Source: Grifola frondosa (Eukaryota; Basidiomycota; Agaricomycetes; Polyporales; Grifolaceae). Taken from it: a stretch of 64,000 bases of DNA. The notes below the pieces were generated by a model, which did not search any database, was not told the origin of the DNA, and worked only from the letters and a program-made list of their open reading frames with translations. This document shows positions 32,531 through 45,485 of the stretch, piece by piece; within the stretch, counting starts at the first letter, position 1; each line of letters opens with the position of its first letter. A program made the position numbers and the translations under genes. The stretch is taken from the NCBI GenBank assembly GCA_001683735.1, contig LUGG01000001.1, forward strand, positions 2,108,001 to 2,172,000, read 5' to 3'.

Positions 32531-33134
32531 TTGCATTGGAGCTGTACTTGACGCCAGTGATCTTGACGCCCTGCACACGCCACGGGCCCTGCTTTCGTCT
32601 AACAGGTTCTCACAAACGTGCCACCGGCAGGGATTTTGCATTTCCCGCCTGCTCAATGTCACTTCCTTCCATCTAATCCTGTCCGCATGCGGCTCTCTGT
32701 GCTTGCGAGTCGTCGAACCTGTCCATACTTGCCGAAAATATCTTCCTCTCTAAAATCCGAAAAACTCTCACCATACTTCCTCTCTCTCATCCTATCTTGA
32801 ATCCTCTCCTCCTACGGTTTCCTTTAGCCGTCTTCCCCCCACGTTGTCTCACTCCCCTCTTCTTCACCCGTGGCTTACCTGATGCGTCTTGACTCACTGG
32901 CTCAGACATACGTAGTTGGGTTCTATCTTACTGCTTTCGTGCATACGTGCATCTCATAGACACTCAAAAGTATGCGTATGTTAATGCTATCCCGGTGCTT
33001 TATTGGTGCAACAAATATTTTGCTTTCGCAATGCTCTCATTCGTAAACATCGTGACACATGCAACACATGCTCTAAATTTATGGGCGCCTATTGTTATGA
33101 GCGCGAAACGAAATATTGGCGTGAGCTCTTCAAC
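32531..33134. other. Interval between KH-domain gene and NUFIP1-like gene
   Basis: About 600 bases; 32700-32900 is C/T-rich on the plus strand. An upstream in-frame ATG at 33003 could extend the next gene. No other feature was seen. Confidence 0.4.
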
Positions 33135-34693
33135 ATGTACTCGAGACAAGGTCGTCCAGCTGTCCCTAACCGATATGCCAATGCTACCCCTAGTTCATCC
33201 CAACATTTCTCGCCACCAACAAATAACTTGGCCGCTCAGGCGGTGACCTCAGCGCTGTCGAACCCATATGCTCAACATAACCTGCAGTATCCACAATTCT
33301 CTCATTATGCACAAGCTTATGCGCAGTATTACCCGACGATGGGGACGGGGATGACGGCTGAAGGCTATACCTTGTCGTCTACTTACGTCCCTGGTTCCCA
33401 GCAAGGCTTTCAGAATGGGATGACGAATACGCAGAGCCGTAACTCTCAACGAACTCAGCCTAGCCATAGTCAATCTCAAGGACACTGGTTCCAGCCAGGA
33501 AACTGTCGATGCACGCAGCAAGGCTGCTCATTCGTTGGGTCGAACAAGTCCGTTGAGATCCATATGATGGACAGGCATCTCATATATCCTCCTGGCTGGG
33601 AGCAAAAGAAACGGAAACCTGACTGGGACGCCGATCCCAGTTTAAAGGGGTGCGTGAACCACGGCACGTTCTGCAAGGCCGGGGGTGTACTTACATCTCC
33701 TATAGAAAACCGATCCCCATCCAAGGGACCAACATCCAACTTAATACGCCGGAGGCGATTGCAGACTGGATTGCCGAGCGGAAGAAAAGGTTTCCAACCG
33801 CTGAGCGAGTAGAGGATAAGGAAAAGAAGCTCCAGGAGGCTATTGCTCGAGGGCAATTACCTTTTGCCGATTCTCGTTTTCCAAGGAAGAAACGGAGATT
33901 GGACGATGCTGAACGTGCGGACCAACGGTCTAATTTTGGCCGAGGCCGTGGCGGCGAGAGAGGTCGTGGAAGAGGGCGAGGTAGAGGACGGGGTGTGGAT
34001 GCAGGATGGCAGGGTCGTCACCAAGGTCATTCGACATCCGTGCCGGTGCAAGGGCTACCAATGTCTACTCGAACAACGAACCTGCCTGCCGCTCCACTCT
34101 CTGTGGTTTCCGGTGCTGTCGCGGCTGTTTCTTCAGATGTCGGTTCGTCGTCTGGCGAAGATTCGGAATCAGATGATGCACCGGAGATGGTCTCTTCAAA
34201 GATATCACAGGCGTTACTTGATCGCGAATCCGAACCTACGCTATCCAGGATGGAAGTTGTCCATGAACACACGGAAGCTACTGCTCGTCAAGCTCCATTT
34301 TCTCCTTCTGCGCAGCTCAGCCAACCACAGCCCTTCCGGAAACCACAGCCAAAGCAGCCTCGCAAGCAGCCTCGCAATCCTTTCGCTGCGCGCCCATCAC
34401 TTCTGCGTAACGTGAGTAATTTAACATGCAGTTTATCTGCCCCATCTTAATCGGTTGTTGCATAGTTATTAATCCCTGAGATACGGATGACCGTGTCCAA
34501 CTTGTCTCAAGCCATTCACTTTTTGGTAGACAACGACTTTCTGGAAAATGTGGAGTTGGTGCCCGGACAGGCTGCTGAAAAGATGATCGAAATCATTGGG
34601 GAGACAACTAGAAAAGACACCATGGGTGACGTCGAAATGAATGACGTCCCTCCTCGAACCCAGGATATGGCGGAGAGCAGTGATCGGACATAG
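33135..34693 (+). CDS. NUFIP1-like box C/D snoRNP assembly factor
   Basis: NUFIP1 (yeast Rsa1) brings core proteins to box C/D snoRNAs in the nucleus. The first exon is Asn/Gln/Tyr-rich and contains a Cys-His pair motif (CRCTQQGCSFVGSNKSVEIH, then DRH), a degenerate C2H2-type finger. After an intron ending near 33702 the signature domain reads KPIPIQGTNIQLNTPEAIAD and WIAERKKRFPTAERVEDKEK. Next come a basic patch (FPRKKRRL), an RGG-like stretch (GRGRGGERGRGRGRGRGRG), an acidic Ser-rich part and, after a 60-nt intron, RMTVSNLSQAIHFLVDNDFL. The stop is TAG 34691-34693. The conserved W-I-x-E-R-x-x-x-F-P-T block is diagnostic. ATG 33135 is chosen because upstream residues look untranslated; 33003 is an alternative. 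Confidence 0.82.
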
Positions 34694-34807
34694 ACATTCA
34701 GCATTATGGACAGCTCTTGAACTGCCTCTGTTGCAGCAAGTGGCACAAACTGTGCTACATCTCCATCTATATACATACGTTGCCTAATGATACAGAGCTA
34801 CATCGTG

Positions 34808-37800
34808 CTATTGGCTGTCGTCGCTGCCACTCTCGCTCTCACCGCTATCCTCACTGTCTGATCCATCACAATCCTCCTCGGGGGACACCTCCAATGTCCG
34901 TTGTTCTACTTCGTAGCCAAATTTACCCAATCCTTCCTCGATTTGGGCAGCTTTCGAAGGTGCGGTGACAACCACAGCCACAGATGACGAAGGTTCAAAC
35001 AGAGGTAGGAAGTACGTTCTCAGAGCAGCAAGAACCTCTTCTTTAGTAATGGCCTGGAATTTCTCGAGGAGGTCGATGTTAGCATCCTGGGGTACACCCT
35101 TCAACGCTTGATTTATGAATGACATGAGCGCCTGGGACGAAACGTTGAGAATGATTACGCCGTCATTTATGATTCCACTCACGGCACGACCTGGTGTCGA
35201 GACTCCTTTGGCGACACCGTAGACAATACTGCTCTTCGCAGCATCCAAGGTAGTTTCGTCAAATGATATCTAAGGCCGCATAAGTTAACTGAAGAGTCCG
35301 ACTTCTTCAGAAGCTTACTGAACCGTCGGTGAGACCTCGAATCACTGCGGCAGCCTGTTTGAACCCATCCGTGGAGTTGGAGCTCTGTCGTTGGGTCATT
35401 AGGAACTTATAATTATGGCAACATTCAAATGAACGTACTCGATACAAGGAGAAGCCGACGAAGCCGGCTTCAAGGTCGAGTGAGCAGTGAGCGCCATAGG
35501 CCAGACCTGACCCGCGAATATATCTCTGTAGCGATAGGATAAGAAATGAAGAATGACAGTAAAATAACACGTACCCATAAGTAACTCTCCGTGGCGTTCA
35601 GGACTTCGATCGCCACACGAAGAGCCGGGTAGTCTGGATGAGACCAACCTTGAATGCCCTTCGCGGTATGAGTGGCATAGGAGCTCTCAATTGTTGGGAG
35701 GCTAACAACGATGGCCTGTTGTAAAGGAATCGGTATCGTAGGATTAGCGAAACCAGATAGGTGTCCGTACCTTCTTTGCAGGGTTCTTGCCCACAGAACT
35801 CAAGGTACCGACCGCTAGTTTGAGGGGAGAAAGCTCCACAGGCTGGAATACGCCGGTCACGAATCAATATCAGCAGAATCACTAATTCGCGTACCGGCAT
35901 AGAGTGTGCGAAATGTCTTGCCCAAGCGCTTCGTGGTTCCTTCAGAGCTAAAATGTTGCCATTCACCGAGAATCGAACACCACTGGGATCTGTCACTGCA
36001 GAGAGAGTTCGGTCAGGACCAGAAATGCTGATATATGTGCTCTCTTACAGTATCTTCTGATTTCCTCGAAATCTTTGATGACCTCGTTTGGAGAATCCTG
36101 AAGCCGCTGCGCCAGCTTCGGGATGAATTCCATTTGTGGGATGATGCTTCCTGAAAGAGAGGTGGAGCTCTCATCATAGAGCAGTCCGGCCGACACTGAT
36201 CCCAGGACGGTATCACCGTCTCGCTTCATCTCGGGCAAAGATTGTTGGATCTTCGCAATTGTTACTTGCAGACTATAGTAGCACAAATGTCAGTTTAAGT
36301 CGACACAATATATGATAGATTCTTACCGGTCCTTGTCAAATTCACTGCCATACACGAGGTCCTTTAACCAAACGATGGCAGGCTCATACATTCCAGTCTC
36401 CACTTTGATAGTAACGCGCATCGACTCGGTGAAAGCATTATTGACACCCAACGCTGTCTCGTATGAGACGGTATCGTTATCCAATTTGTGCGCAACTTCT
36501 TCATGGGTCAAACGCTCCCCAGAACTCCTTCTCACGGGCAGCGAGAAGAACGCTGAAAGATAAGTTGACATATAACTAAAGAACTCTCAGCGTAGATATC
36601 CAATACGAGTGTAAAGTAGACACGTACGGGCGAAGCCGATTGGGCAATTGCGCCAGTGAAAAGTACGCATGGACGGTGACAAAGTCAGACTAACGAGATG
36701 ACCCCCATCAACAGAGACTGGTGGAACTGTACTGATGTAGTGCGCACCTGTACGTGATCAAATTGCAGGAAGAACGGCGGTGCTAATCCATCGTGCTGGA
36801 TGTGTTTAGCAAGCTCAGCGTTATTCTTCTGTTCGACGGCCCGTTTGCGGCCCTTGCCCTGGCCAGTTTCTTGGAAACTTTGGACAGATATCCATGAAAT
36901 GCTTTTCACATCAGGTACGGGAAAGGAAGTCAGGATCTCTTTTGGGATCTCTTTATCGTGCTCCTTCTTCGCTTCATCGAGCACCTTCTCTGCTTGCGCA
37001 AGACCTTCTGGTCCTAATTTCTCCTTCTGAGCAGCAATACGAGCCTTCTCGTCCTTCTCCAGCCTATCGGCCATAGCTCCCGAGGGCTTCCCACGGACAA
37101 CCACACAAGGAGCGTCCACATAGTACCTGTATCTATCAGTAAAAATAATATATCTTCGCCATAGAATCCACGTTACTTTTGCAAACGATCTGTCCACTGC
37201 TTGCTTGTCCACTTGCGTAGCTCCGTATATTGATTGACCTCATCCATAGAGGGAGCAAGGTCGGAACCATCCTCCGCACCGTAAAGGAAGTCTCCGATTA
37301 CGTTTCCAGAGAAGGTGTCGCCTTTGGATGATTCAACTTTGCTGCGCAACTGTATAGATGAGTTAGTTGATAGCGTGAACTGACAAGGCTTACGTACCTG
37401 ACGCTCGTCGCGGTTGATCACCATGGCCATCCGGTCCATGTCGAGTCCCTCCTTGATGATTCGTTGAAGGCTAGCCTTGAGTTTCTCATCAAATGTATCC
37501 AGGTGGTCCGTGGGTACAGAACCAACGTAAACGGGCAAATCGACATATGCAGCTCGGGAATCTTCACTGAAAATTTATACGTGCTAATGAAATTTCAGTG
37601 TAAGCGGTTTAATAGATATGGAGTCATGGACCAATGCTCACCAAAGCGGTGATTCGATCTCAACAAATTCCTTGTTCAGAGGCGCTACAGCGGATGATGT
37701 CAGATAGATTCCGATGAGGTCGAGAGCCTATGATAGAATGTATGATGAGTCACTGAACGAATATGCTAACAAAAAACATGCAGATACCTTTCTTTCCAGG

Positions 37801-39332
37801 AAAGCATCCGGAGGCGGGCCCAGGAAGCCTAATTGCAATTCACCCAGGCTTTCATCCTTTTCGGGGAACTCCACGGTCTCTTTCACAGTACCCTTGATCG
37901 GCTTCCTATCCGCACTCGCTGTCTCTATAAAAGGTCGTTTCCAACCTTTGGGTCGAGGACCATGATCCTGTTCATGCGCAATGATCGAAGGCTCGACTTT
38001 GGTTTGGATGACATCCAAGAGGGAGGTGGTACCTGACGCGAGCTTCCCGGAGACAACCAACGAGAGATTGTGAGGCACATAATAGGTATGGTGATAGTCT
38101 CGGACTGTAAAATCTCTGTCAGCATCGCATATGTATCATATGTGGAGACGCACTTTGCTCTACGGTCAGCACACGGAGAGCTTCCATTAAGCCACCCGTC
38201 TCGCTACGGTAAGCACTGCCTGGAGGGTTCATGAGACGCTGAACTCTATGGGATCGTTAGGCGGAATGATGATTCAAATTGCTCTATCTCCTACCGAAGG
38301 GCCATGAGATCTCCGGATGTGTTCTCTCTGCCCTGCATTTCGCTGTATACGACGCCAGAATCATGACCTTTGCCATCAATGTGATGTACCTACAAAATGG
38401 TCAGCCCAATTGACATATGAATGAGAGCAACATACCTCTGTGATGAAGCCAGCCTTAGTCAAAGTCGGATACAGGATGTGATCCACGTAGATGGGTAACA
38501 ACTGAAGGAACCCCTGCTCTCCAGCAGTTGAAACGGTATATGCGGTGTGGTCGGCATCGGTCCAGGCATTTGTGCCGTTGGAGAAACCGCGATTAGCAAG
38601 ATGGTCAATTATACCTTTGTAAGGGTATTTTTCGGAACCCATGAAGACAAGGCTACGGAAGAGTCAGCATAAAATGGCATGGCCAGAGAGGATTACTGAC
38701 TGCTCTAGCGTGTGTGGACAGCCGCTGTCATTGAAGACTGATGATGTCGTGAGTTTCATTGTACGAATTCAGGAAGGACAGAGAAGACGTAAAAGGGCAG
38801 TGCACACAACTACAGTTAAATCACATATACAGTAGCTTCATAAAGATAACAAGCATATCATCCACAGCTAATATTATAGCAAAGTAGACAGCAGATGCCC
38901 TCTGGAACGTCAAAACTTGAGAACACGTACTTTCAGTTCCTACGACAAAGTAACCGTTTACGATCGGAGCTAAACTTGCACATCAACTCAACTTTCCTGC
39001 CAGACAATCACCTTACAACATCGTTGCTCACCTTCATAGTCGAGATGTACGACAGATAAGCCAGTAGCTCTACTTTGCCATTTAGAAACGAGGATGTCCG
39101 CGAAGTCCAGCTTGAATCGCTTAATCAGATCAAAGTTTCCATGGACCTTCGGTAGATTATCCGGGATAGCAGAGCCATTGACTTGTGAAGACATCATGCG
39201 CTCTGGGTGACGACTGCTTAGACGATGAGGATAACGGGGATAGTTGAGAGGTAAATGTGCGCCGCAACGATAGAGCCTGCTAGTTTGCGCGGGAAAAGCG
39301 ACTAGACGAGAAAGGATAGGAGCGTGAAGCAT
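34808..39332 (-). CDS. M16C-type zinc metalloprotease (YOL098C/SDD3-like)
   Basis: Large pitrilysin-type protease with an inverted zinc motif. From the minus strand: RFKLDFADILVSKWQSRATG, GCPHTLEHLVFMGSEKYPYK (H-x-x-E-H), FSNGTNAWTDADHTAYTVST, MQGRENTSGDLMALRVQRLM, YYVPHNLSLVVSGKLASGTT, then the degenerate second half (LRKWTSKQWTDRLQKYYVDA, ESSTSLSGSIIPQMEFIPKL, GVAKGVSTPGRAVSGIINDG). An acidic Ser/Asp tail ends SGSDDSQ at 34808. More than 15 short introns; one splits the zinc motif between HTLE and H. Two starts are possible: 39332 gives a basic, Arg-rich presequence-like N-terminus (MLHAPILSRLVAFPAQTSRL) and 39197 gives MMSSQVNGS. The length (about 1050 residues) fits the family. Substrates unknown. 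Confidence 0.9.
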
Positions 39333-39631
39333 CCAGCAGCAAATGAACTAATGTGTCGACGACAACCCCGAGCAACGTTTTACGGTACTACCCTGAGTGC
39401 AGAGTACACCGTGAAGCACCGCGTCACCTCAGGATAGGAACATAAATTCGCTTGTTGGTCATGTGATTCTTATTTCCTTCTTGGTCGTATGGGCGCTCCG
39501 AGCTCAACATCGGCGCCGCCCTGACAGAGTGATTAATGTCGCTGACGGCGCCACGTCCTATTTAATGACTTGAAGCTCATTGGGACGACCGTCTTTTCCC
39601 TGGATCCTGTTCGAAAACCATAATAATCAAT
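39333..39631. promoter_or_regulatory. Divergent promoter M16C protease / prephenate dehydratase
   Basis: About 300 bases between divergent starts with no coding signal and no clear TATA box. Confidence 0.45.
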
Positions 39632-40796
39632 ATGCCAGAAGACACCAATATTCCAAAACTCGCCTTCCTTGGTCCACCGGGCTCGCATTCCTACCAGGTC
39701 TGTTTCGAGCCGGAGTTCATGACATCGAATTGATTGACGATAAATGTAGTGCGCGTTAAATAGATTTGGGTCTAGTGTTGAGTACGTTGACAGACAGACC
39801 ATTACAGGTCCGGCAGTCAGCCACTCAAACGAGACATTCACTGACATCGTTGTTAGACGTCTTTGACGCCGTATCTCACGACGTTCCTATTGCCTTGATA
39901 CCACAAGAAAATAGTATCTACGGGATTGTCACTGAAACTTATGATCTCCTACGACGACCTGACGTCGGGAAGGACAAATTGGTGAGGGAGAAGTAACAAT
40001 TGCGGTCCAACATTGTCTCCTTGTTCGGTGTGGAGTGAAACTCGAGAATGTGCGAAGGGTTCTCAGCCATGAACAGGCAAGTGAAATTTTCTTTCTCTGC
40101 GATCACGTATATCTCTAATGACCAAACACTAGGCGCTGGGTCAATGCGCACAATTTCTCTCAGAAAAGCTACCGGCCGCAGCTCGTGTCAAGGTCTCGTC
40201 CACATCAGCCGCTGCTCAGTCTCTACTATCAAGTGCAGACGAGTGCGACAGCGCAGCCATATGTTCGTCGTCGTGTGCATCGCTCTTCGATGGTCTCGAA
40301 GTGTTGTACGAGAACATACAAGATAAGGACAGTATGTCTCAGGTCTTCCGTCGTACTGCAGAATCATGCTATCATTCTGAGTCATTTCTTCTCAGCAAAT
40401 TTGACGCGTTTCTATATTATCGCACACTCCTCCATAGTCGACCTTCCTTCTGCACCTCTAGAGGTACTTCCCCGTCGTGCTCTTGTGCGTTTGAGCCTCA
40501 ATCCGCCGGAGTCGGACTCCTCGTCCAGACGCAACAAATCCCTTCACCTTATCATCAGCACGCTGCTGACCACGTTTGGCCTGCCAGCGACCCGTATAGA
40601 CCGGAGACCATCGTTGAATGACATGCCTTTTGAAGATGTATTCTTCGTCGAGTTGGAAGATACAGGAAGCCCATCCAGTTCTCCACCTAACAGTGGCAGC
40701 GATCACACACATACTGCTTGGTTGAGCCGAGTAAAAGCCGGCATAGAACGGATCGAGGCAATTGGCGGTGTTGCCGTCATCCTTGGAGAGTGGTGA
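39632..40796 (+). CDS. PHA2: Prephenate dehydratase with ACT domain
   Basis: Converts prephenate to phenylpyruvate in phenylalanine synthesis. [20 protein letters not shown] opens the catalytic domain; [20 protein letters not shown] and [16 protein letters not shown] follow. After the break come [60 protein letters not shown] and NLTRFYII (the essential Thr-Arg-Phe). The ACT domain ([33 protein letters not shown]) would sense phenylalanine. It ends [10 protein letters not shown] with TGA at 40794-40796. At 39986-39988 (GGG) the frame slips by -1; one more G restores LVRGEVTIAV. Because this is an essential single-copy biosynthetic gene with all motifs intact, an assembly error is likelier than decay. 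Confidence 0.9.
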
Positions 40797-40991
40797 TATC
40801 GAGACCAGAATATCATGTTGGCTCCTTGACGGTCATCATCGTCGACTTCTATTCTTGCTAGGACCGACCATGGGGATAGAGAGGAGCGTCAAGTGTTATA
40901 TTTGTACATGGTTATCGTCACATAATCTTCTACATGAAACGAACATGATGCGAGAGTGGTGGACACAATGTCATAGCTTGCGCTGCCGCTG

Positions 40992-43204
40992 TCAAACATA
41001 CTCTGCCGTCTGGCTGATCAATGCAGCCGTAGCATCTGAACGCGGCACAATCCTGCATCGGAGGGACTTCGGACGGCTGCGCAAATGAATTTCTAATCCG
41101 CCTAGGACACATGACAGAGGATAACATACCTCAGTAGCGTGGACGTGTATTCAATATCCGGCTCCTGGGGGACGCCTTTCTCATCTAGCGCTTTCAGGAC
41201 ATCGAAGGTCGCCGCGACCGTAGCGACCGCGATCCAGACAGAATCAATTGCGAGCCAACGGCCAGGACACATCCTGTATCACCATTATTGTCAACACTCA
41301 CCACACTCAGTCTTGGATGATATTCACCGTCGACCAAACCCGAATGCGGGGTAAGGCAGTTCGTTGATACCCAATTCGGCGTTTCTCTTGCTGTCCGCAT
41401 ACCTGTCAGGATCAAATCGCAGCGGGTCCGGATAGGTCGTCTCATCGTGCAGGATTCCCCTGTGAAATGTTGGCAGAGAAACGAAAGGGATAGTGGCTAA
41501 CCTACCAAACGTTAGGGATGATTGTTGTTCCTTTCGGTATCCAGTACCCATCGTACACGTCGTCCTCAATCACTTGATGTGCAAGTCCGAAAGGAGTTAC
41601 TACGTTTTCAGAGTTGAGTTGTCGGAATAACGCATCGCAGATTGAACGGCCGTCGTTTACCTGGATTCCATCGGAGACACTCCCAAACGACCCAATCTAC
41701 GTAGGGTATGGAATTCCTATCGGAGAAATCAGGCAATCGTTCATTCCCAACGACACGATCTATCTCGCCCTGAAGTTTCTTCAAAACTTCCGGGTACGCC
41801 GTCATTGCCAAGAAAAAAGATAGGATGGCTGAGACAGTCTGTATACGATATCGAGCTTTCTTATTTGTCAGACATCAATCATTACAACGGAACTCACGGT
41901 ATCAGCACCAGCTGAGATGAACTAGGTGAGATAGGTAGTTCATGTCCGGCTAGCAGGCTTACCGGCATATGCAATAGCAGCCACATCTTTGATCAACTGT
42001 TCGTCATATTCTTGGGAACTAGATTGAAACCCGCGCTCCAGTTCCGCAGTGACAAAACACGGGACGGCGGTATTTGAAGCCTGAAGAACGCTCATGGTTA
42101 GTCATTCGCTAGCCTATCTCTGGATACATACCATTCGCTGTTTAACCATCTCAAAAGGCATGTTGAGCATAGATTGGTTTGCCTTACGCCATGCGCGCGC
42201 TTTGCGTTGGAAGCCCGCACCTGGCATCCAGGCTGGAATATACTTAACTGAAAATCTCCTATGTTAGTGTTCGTGAACTATTGGAAAGCACAGCTCACGT
42301 AAAGGAATGTAGTCGACAAGAAATGTCCCAAATATTCCACTTTGAGCGAGGCCAGTCAGCGCTTCATCCGCCAGCGTTACATAGATATCCCCTTCTGGAG
42401 CGATCTGACATACAGTCATCAAACCTATCGGCGGAAAACAAGGCTGGACGCTGAACATACCTGATGACCATAAGATGCCTTCATTACAACTGCTGCGGCG
42501 CTTCTACAGCAATTAAGTCCAATATAAGCTCAAAGTTCATGATAATATCAAAGAATGATGACCTTCGAACGTGGTGGTAAATGACATCAGGACTCTCAGC
42601 TAGATTACGAAGCATCACATGCGTTTCCTTCAGCTGAAGAGGATGATAATCGGAAGTGTTGCCGGCATTGAAATATTGATGAAACAGCGCTCTATGTTTT
42701 CTCCATTGAGGGCCGTAAGGCATTGATGAGAAGAGCCATTTCCAACCCATCCTGAAATTTGTTAACGTCGTTCTGGTGGAACGTTAGACCCAACTTACAG
42801 CTCACTGACCATGGTCCTACATGGTCTCGAAGAGTATATCCCACCTCGTTTGTCCAATAAATCGTTGACTGCCCGTGCAGAATTAAGAACAATAATCGGG
42901 TTGCCAAAGATATAGACATAGATCAGGTCTCCTGATAAGGGAACGACCATGTTAAAATGACAAGCGGCACGTCATGGCAGGGCTTACCATATGTCTTACG
43001 CCACTGAGCGTATGTTTTCCACTGGTACGTTTTTGGAAGCTGAACAGATCCAACCCACGATGTCTTCGGGCCAGGAGGAAGCGGAAGGCGCCCATGTCGC
43101 CTTCTGAGGACAGCAGCCGCAATAAACAGAATACATGGAAAGGCAATGCAGACGAAGGGGAGATTCGTTGCATGGATGCTCTGCCAAAGGTCAACGGTTA
43201 CCAT
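40992..43204 (-). CDS. Cytochrome P450 monooxygenase
   Basis: Heme-thiolate oxygenase, probably on the endoplasmic reticulum. The N-terminal anchor (FVCIAFPCILFIAAAVLRRR) is followed by the Pro-rich hinge LPLPPGPK. Exons then give DLIYVYIFGNPIIVLNSARA, GPQWRKHRALFHQYFN, AGADTTVSAILSFFLAMTAY (I-helix A-G-A-D-T-T), ECLRW (ExxR), WIPKGTTIIPN, DPLRFDPDRY and FGFGRRMCPG (heme Cys). It ends LRCRIVPRSDATAALISQTA plus EYV at the TGA 40992. All hallmark motifs are present, and about 12 introns of 50-70 nt. It resembles the large basidiomycete families related to O-methylsterigmatocystin oxidoreductase-like P450s. It stands alone here, with no secondary-metabolite cluster around it; substrate unknown. 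Confidence 0.92.
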
Positions 43205-43734
43205 GGTCGTCGTTGGGAAAGCATTCGATTATGCGAGATTGGAGTTGAAGGGGATTAAACGGGAATGTCGGAGCGGAAAAATTGCCATACAGGTACAGGT
43301 GCAATCACGAGAGACGCGAGATATTCGGACGTTACAATATCCCAGATATGTTTGTGAGCTCGGCCTTGGCCATCGTGCTGCCTTCTCACGTTCCTTCATG
43401 TTCTTCCATTCTCGCGGAAGCAAATTCCAAGTCTGGGCGGTCTTCATCAGGAACGTTCAAAGGAGCTTCGTTATCACTGCCAACCTCCCTCAGATATTCA
43501 TCATCTATGGTGTACATGTTGAGCATTCATTGATGTCCGTGGATTTTTGAATAGGGAGTATCGGAGCAGCAAATATTTTTACTGTGTATTGTCGGCAGTA
43601 AACTTTAAACTCAAATTGTGACAATCGCAATCTGGATATCACAGCTGTCACGTAGATCGTGCTGACAAATTAAGACGGTCGCCGTCGTCCACCACAATTG
43701 CGCATACTCCTCAACTTGGATGATCATTGCGACC
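43205..43734. promoter_or_regulatory. Divergent promoter interval P450 / YTH1
   Basis: 530 bases. It contains a short acidic minus-strand ORF described separately; otherwise no signal, and no clear TATA box. Confidence 0.4.
43386..43517 (-). other. Short acidic open frame, possible small gene or exon
   Basis: From ATG 43517 a 43-codon frame reads MYTIDDEYLREVGSDNEAPL and ends RMEEHEGT. It is strongly acidic and unlike random frames nearby. The last codon overlaps a good donor (AC|GTGAGA), so it might continue into a spliced exon that I could not find. No family is recognised. It lies in the P450/YTH1 divergent promoter. Confidence 0.25.
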
Positions 43735-44780
43735 ATGGCGAACCCTCTTGCTGGTCCATCTCCCTTGAGAGACATTATACGTCCGCAGTTCCATCAGAAC
43801 AACTTTGCGGAAGAGCTCTTCATAAAGAATGAGCTTGGTATCAAACTTGATAAGGGTGAGTCTCGTTAATGCAAAGACTGCAGTCTCGACCTCAACATTG
43901 TGTAGATGATCAGATATGCCGACTTTCGCTCACTGCTACGGGTTGCCCTCTTGGTCCTCTTCATTGCCCGTTAAGACATACGACACCTTCCACCCAGAAT
44001 TTCCAGCCTCCGAAACAGTTACCGGTTCATCCTCGTGAGCGTGAGCGCCTGGCGACGGTCTGCAAGCATTGGTTGCGTGGGCTGTGTAAGAAAGGAGATG
44101 CTTGTGAGTTCCTGCACGAATACAACCTCAGGCGTATGCCGGAGTGCTGGTGGTACGCGAAGTACGGCTACTGTTCTGCTGGAGACGAGTGCCTGTATGC
44201 CCATCCCAAAGAACGGCGGATTGAATGTCCGGATTATAACAGAGGGTTCTGCAAGCTCGGTAAGTCATGTCAGTCACTATTTGCCAACAGCTGTCCTGAC
44301 ATTGTCATGTCGCAGGGCCTACGTGTCCACGTAAACACGTTCGCAGGGTGGCATGCCAGTTGTATCTGACTGGTTTCTGTCCAATGGGACCAGATTGTTC
44401 TCGGGGCCAGTACGTGTGCTATCATGAAAGTATCCGTTCCTTTTCTCATCTTCCAACTAGCCCCAAACCAGACCTACCCCCGCCGAAAGCTTACGAGCCT
44501 CCCTCGCCACCATCTGTCCGAGATCTTGGACCACCCCGCCGGGATATGGTAGGTATGCAGACTACGATCGCGGGTTCCTAGGCAACCACCCGCCAGGTTT
44601 GGGCGGCTCTGGTGGTCCCCCGGGCCCCCGAAGAAATTTAGAAGATGTTGTGTGCTTCAAGGTGCGAAGATCTTCCCTATGTTTGCAGTTGTAATTGTGC
44701 TGAGTGTTGCTTAGTGTGGAGAGAAAGGCCACTACGCGAATCATTGTCGCCACCACAACCACAAACCTTACAAGCGTTGA
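43735..44780 (+). CDS. YTH1: Cleavage and polyadenylation factor subunit YTH1 (CPSF30)
   Basis: Zinc-finger subunit of the nuclear cleavage and polyadenylation complex that recognises the poly(A) signal. MANPLAGPSPLRDIIRPQFH starts the protein. Five CCCH fingers follow: CRLSLTATGCPLGPLHCPLRH, then CKHWLRGLCKKGDACEFLH, CWWYAKYGYCSAGDECLYAH, CPDYNRGFCKLGPTCPRKH and CQLYLTGFCPMGPDCSRGH. After a Pro-rich linker comes a CCHC knuckle (CFKCGEKGHYANHC) and the end HKPYKR at 44780. The knuckle is usual in basidiomycete and animal CPSF30. At the run 44534-44537 (CCCC) the frame slips by -1; adding one C restores PPPPGYGRYADYDRGFLGNH. As the gene should be essential, this is probably an assembly error. 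Confidence 0.93.
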
Positions 44781-45485
44781 GGAGATGGTGCATTGTTTGA
44801 TTGGGCGTATTTCCGTTTGTCCTAGCTTTTGTATTTACATATCTTCTCTGAATAATTGATTCGTTCTTCGACCCACACAAAGAATGATATCTATGCATGG
44901 TGTGGCAAAATGTATTACTTCATTTGCTGGTCGTTTGCTGGTCGTTTGTACATCAGCAGCTTGAAGACGTCTTCAGTGGATTCATTTTGGTATCTCTGTG
45001 GACCTCCGAGTTGGATCATGACGGATTTAATTCATCGTGATCATTGTCACTATAGGCGGTTGCTGTTTCAGTCCCAACGTTTGCTCATCTATAGCTACCT
45101 CGCTCACCGTGATTGCATGCCTCCTAAGAGCGACGGACCACCACAATGAGTTGATGGAAGAGAATTGTATATAATGTAAGTATACAGGATTGCGTCCATA
45201 TGCGTATGCTATAGCGACCACGTACCGTACGGGAAAGAGACGAGTGACCATCAGTTCGCACTGCTCAATATGAATACACGACGTAGAAAACAAAGGGATT
45301 AAAATGTCCCGTTAGACAAACCAGGGTATCGTGCAGAAATACACCGAAAAGTATGAACAGCAGTTGCGGTCGCACGGCGAGCCTCATGTTCAGCATGGGA
45401 TCCGCCCTGGACGAAACCGAAAGCTCTATGAGAAATGTTCATATGCACACGAACGTGCATCGGGCATAATGGCATGGCGACGCCT
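44781..45485. other. Convergent 3' interval between YTH1 and the transcription factor
   Basis: 700 bases with no gene I can support; the 3' ends of both flanking genes fall here. A directly repeated TTTGCTGGTCGTTTG... (44931-44950) is visible. Confidence 0.4.
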
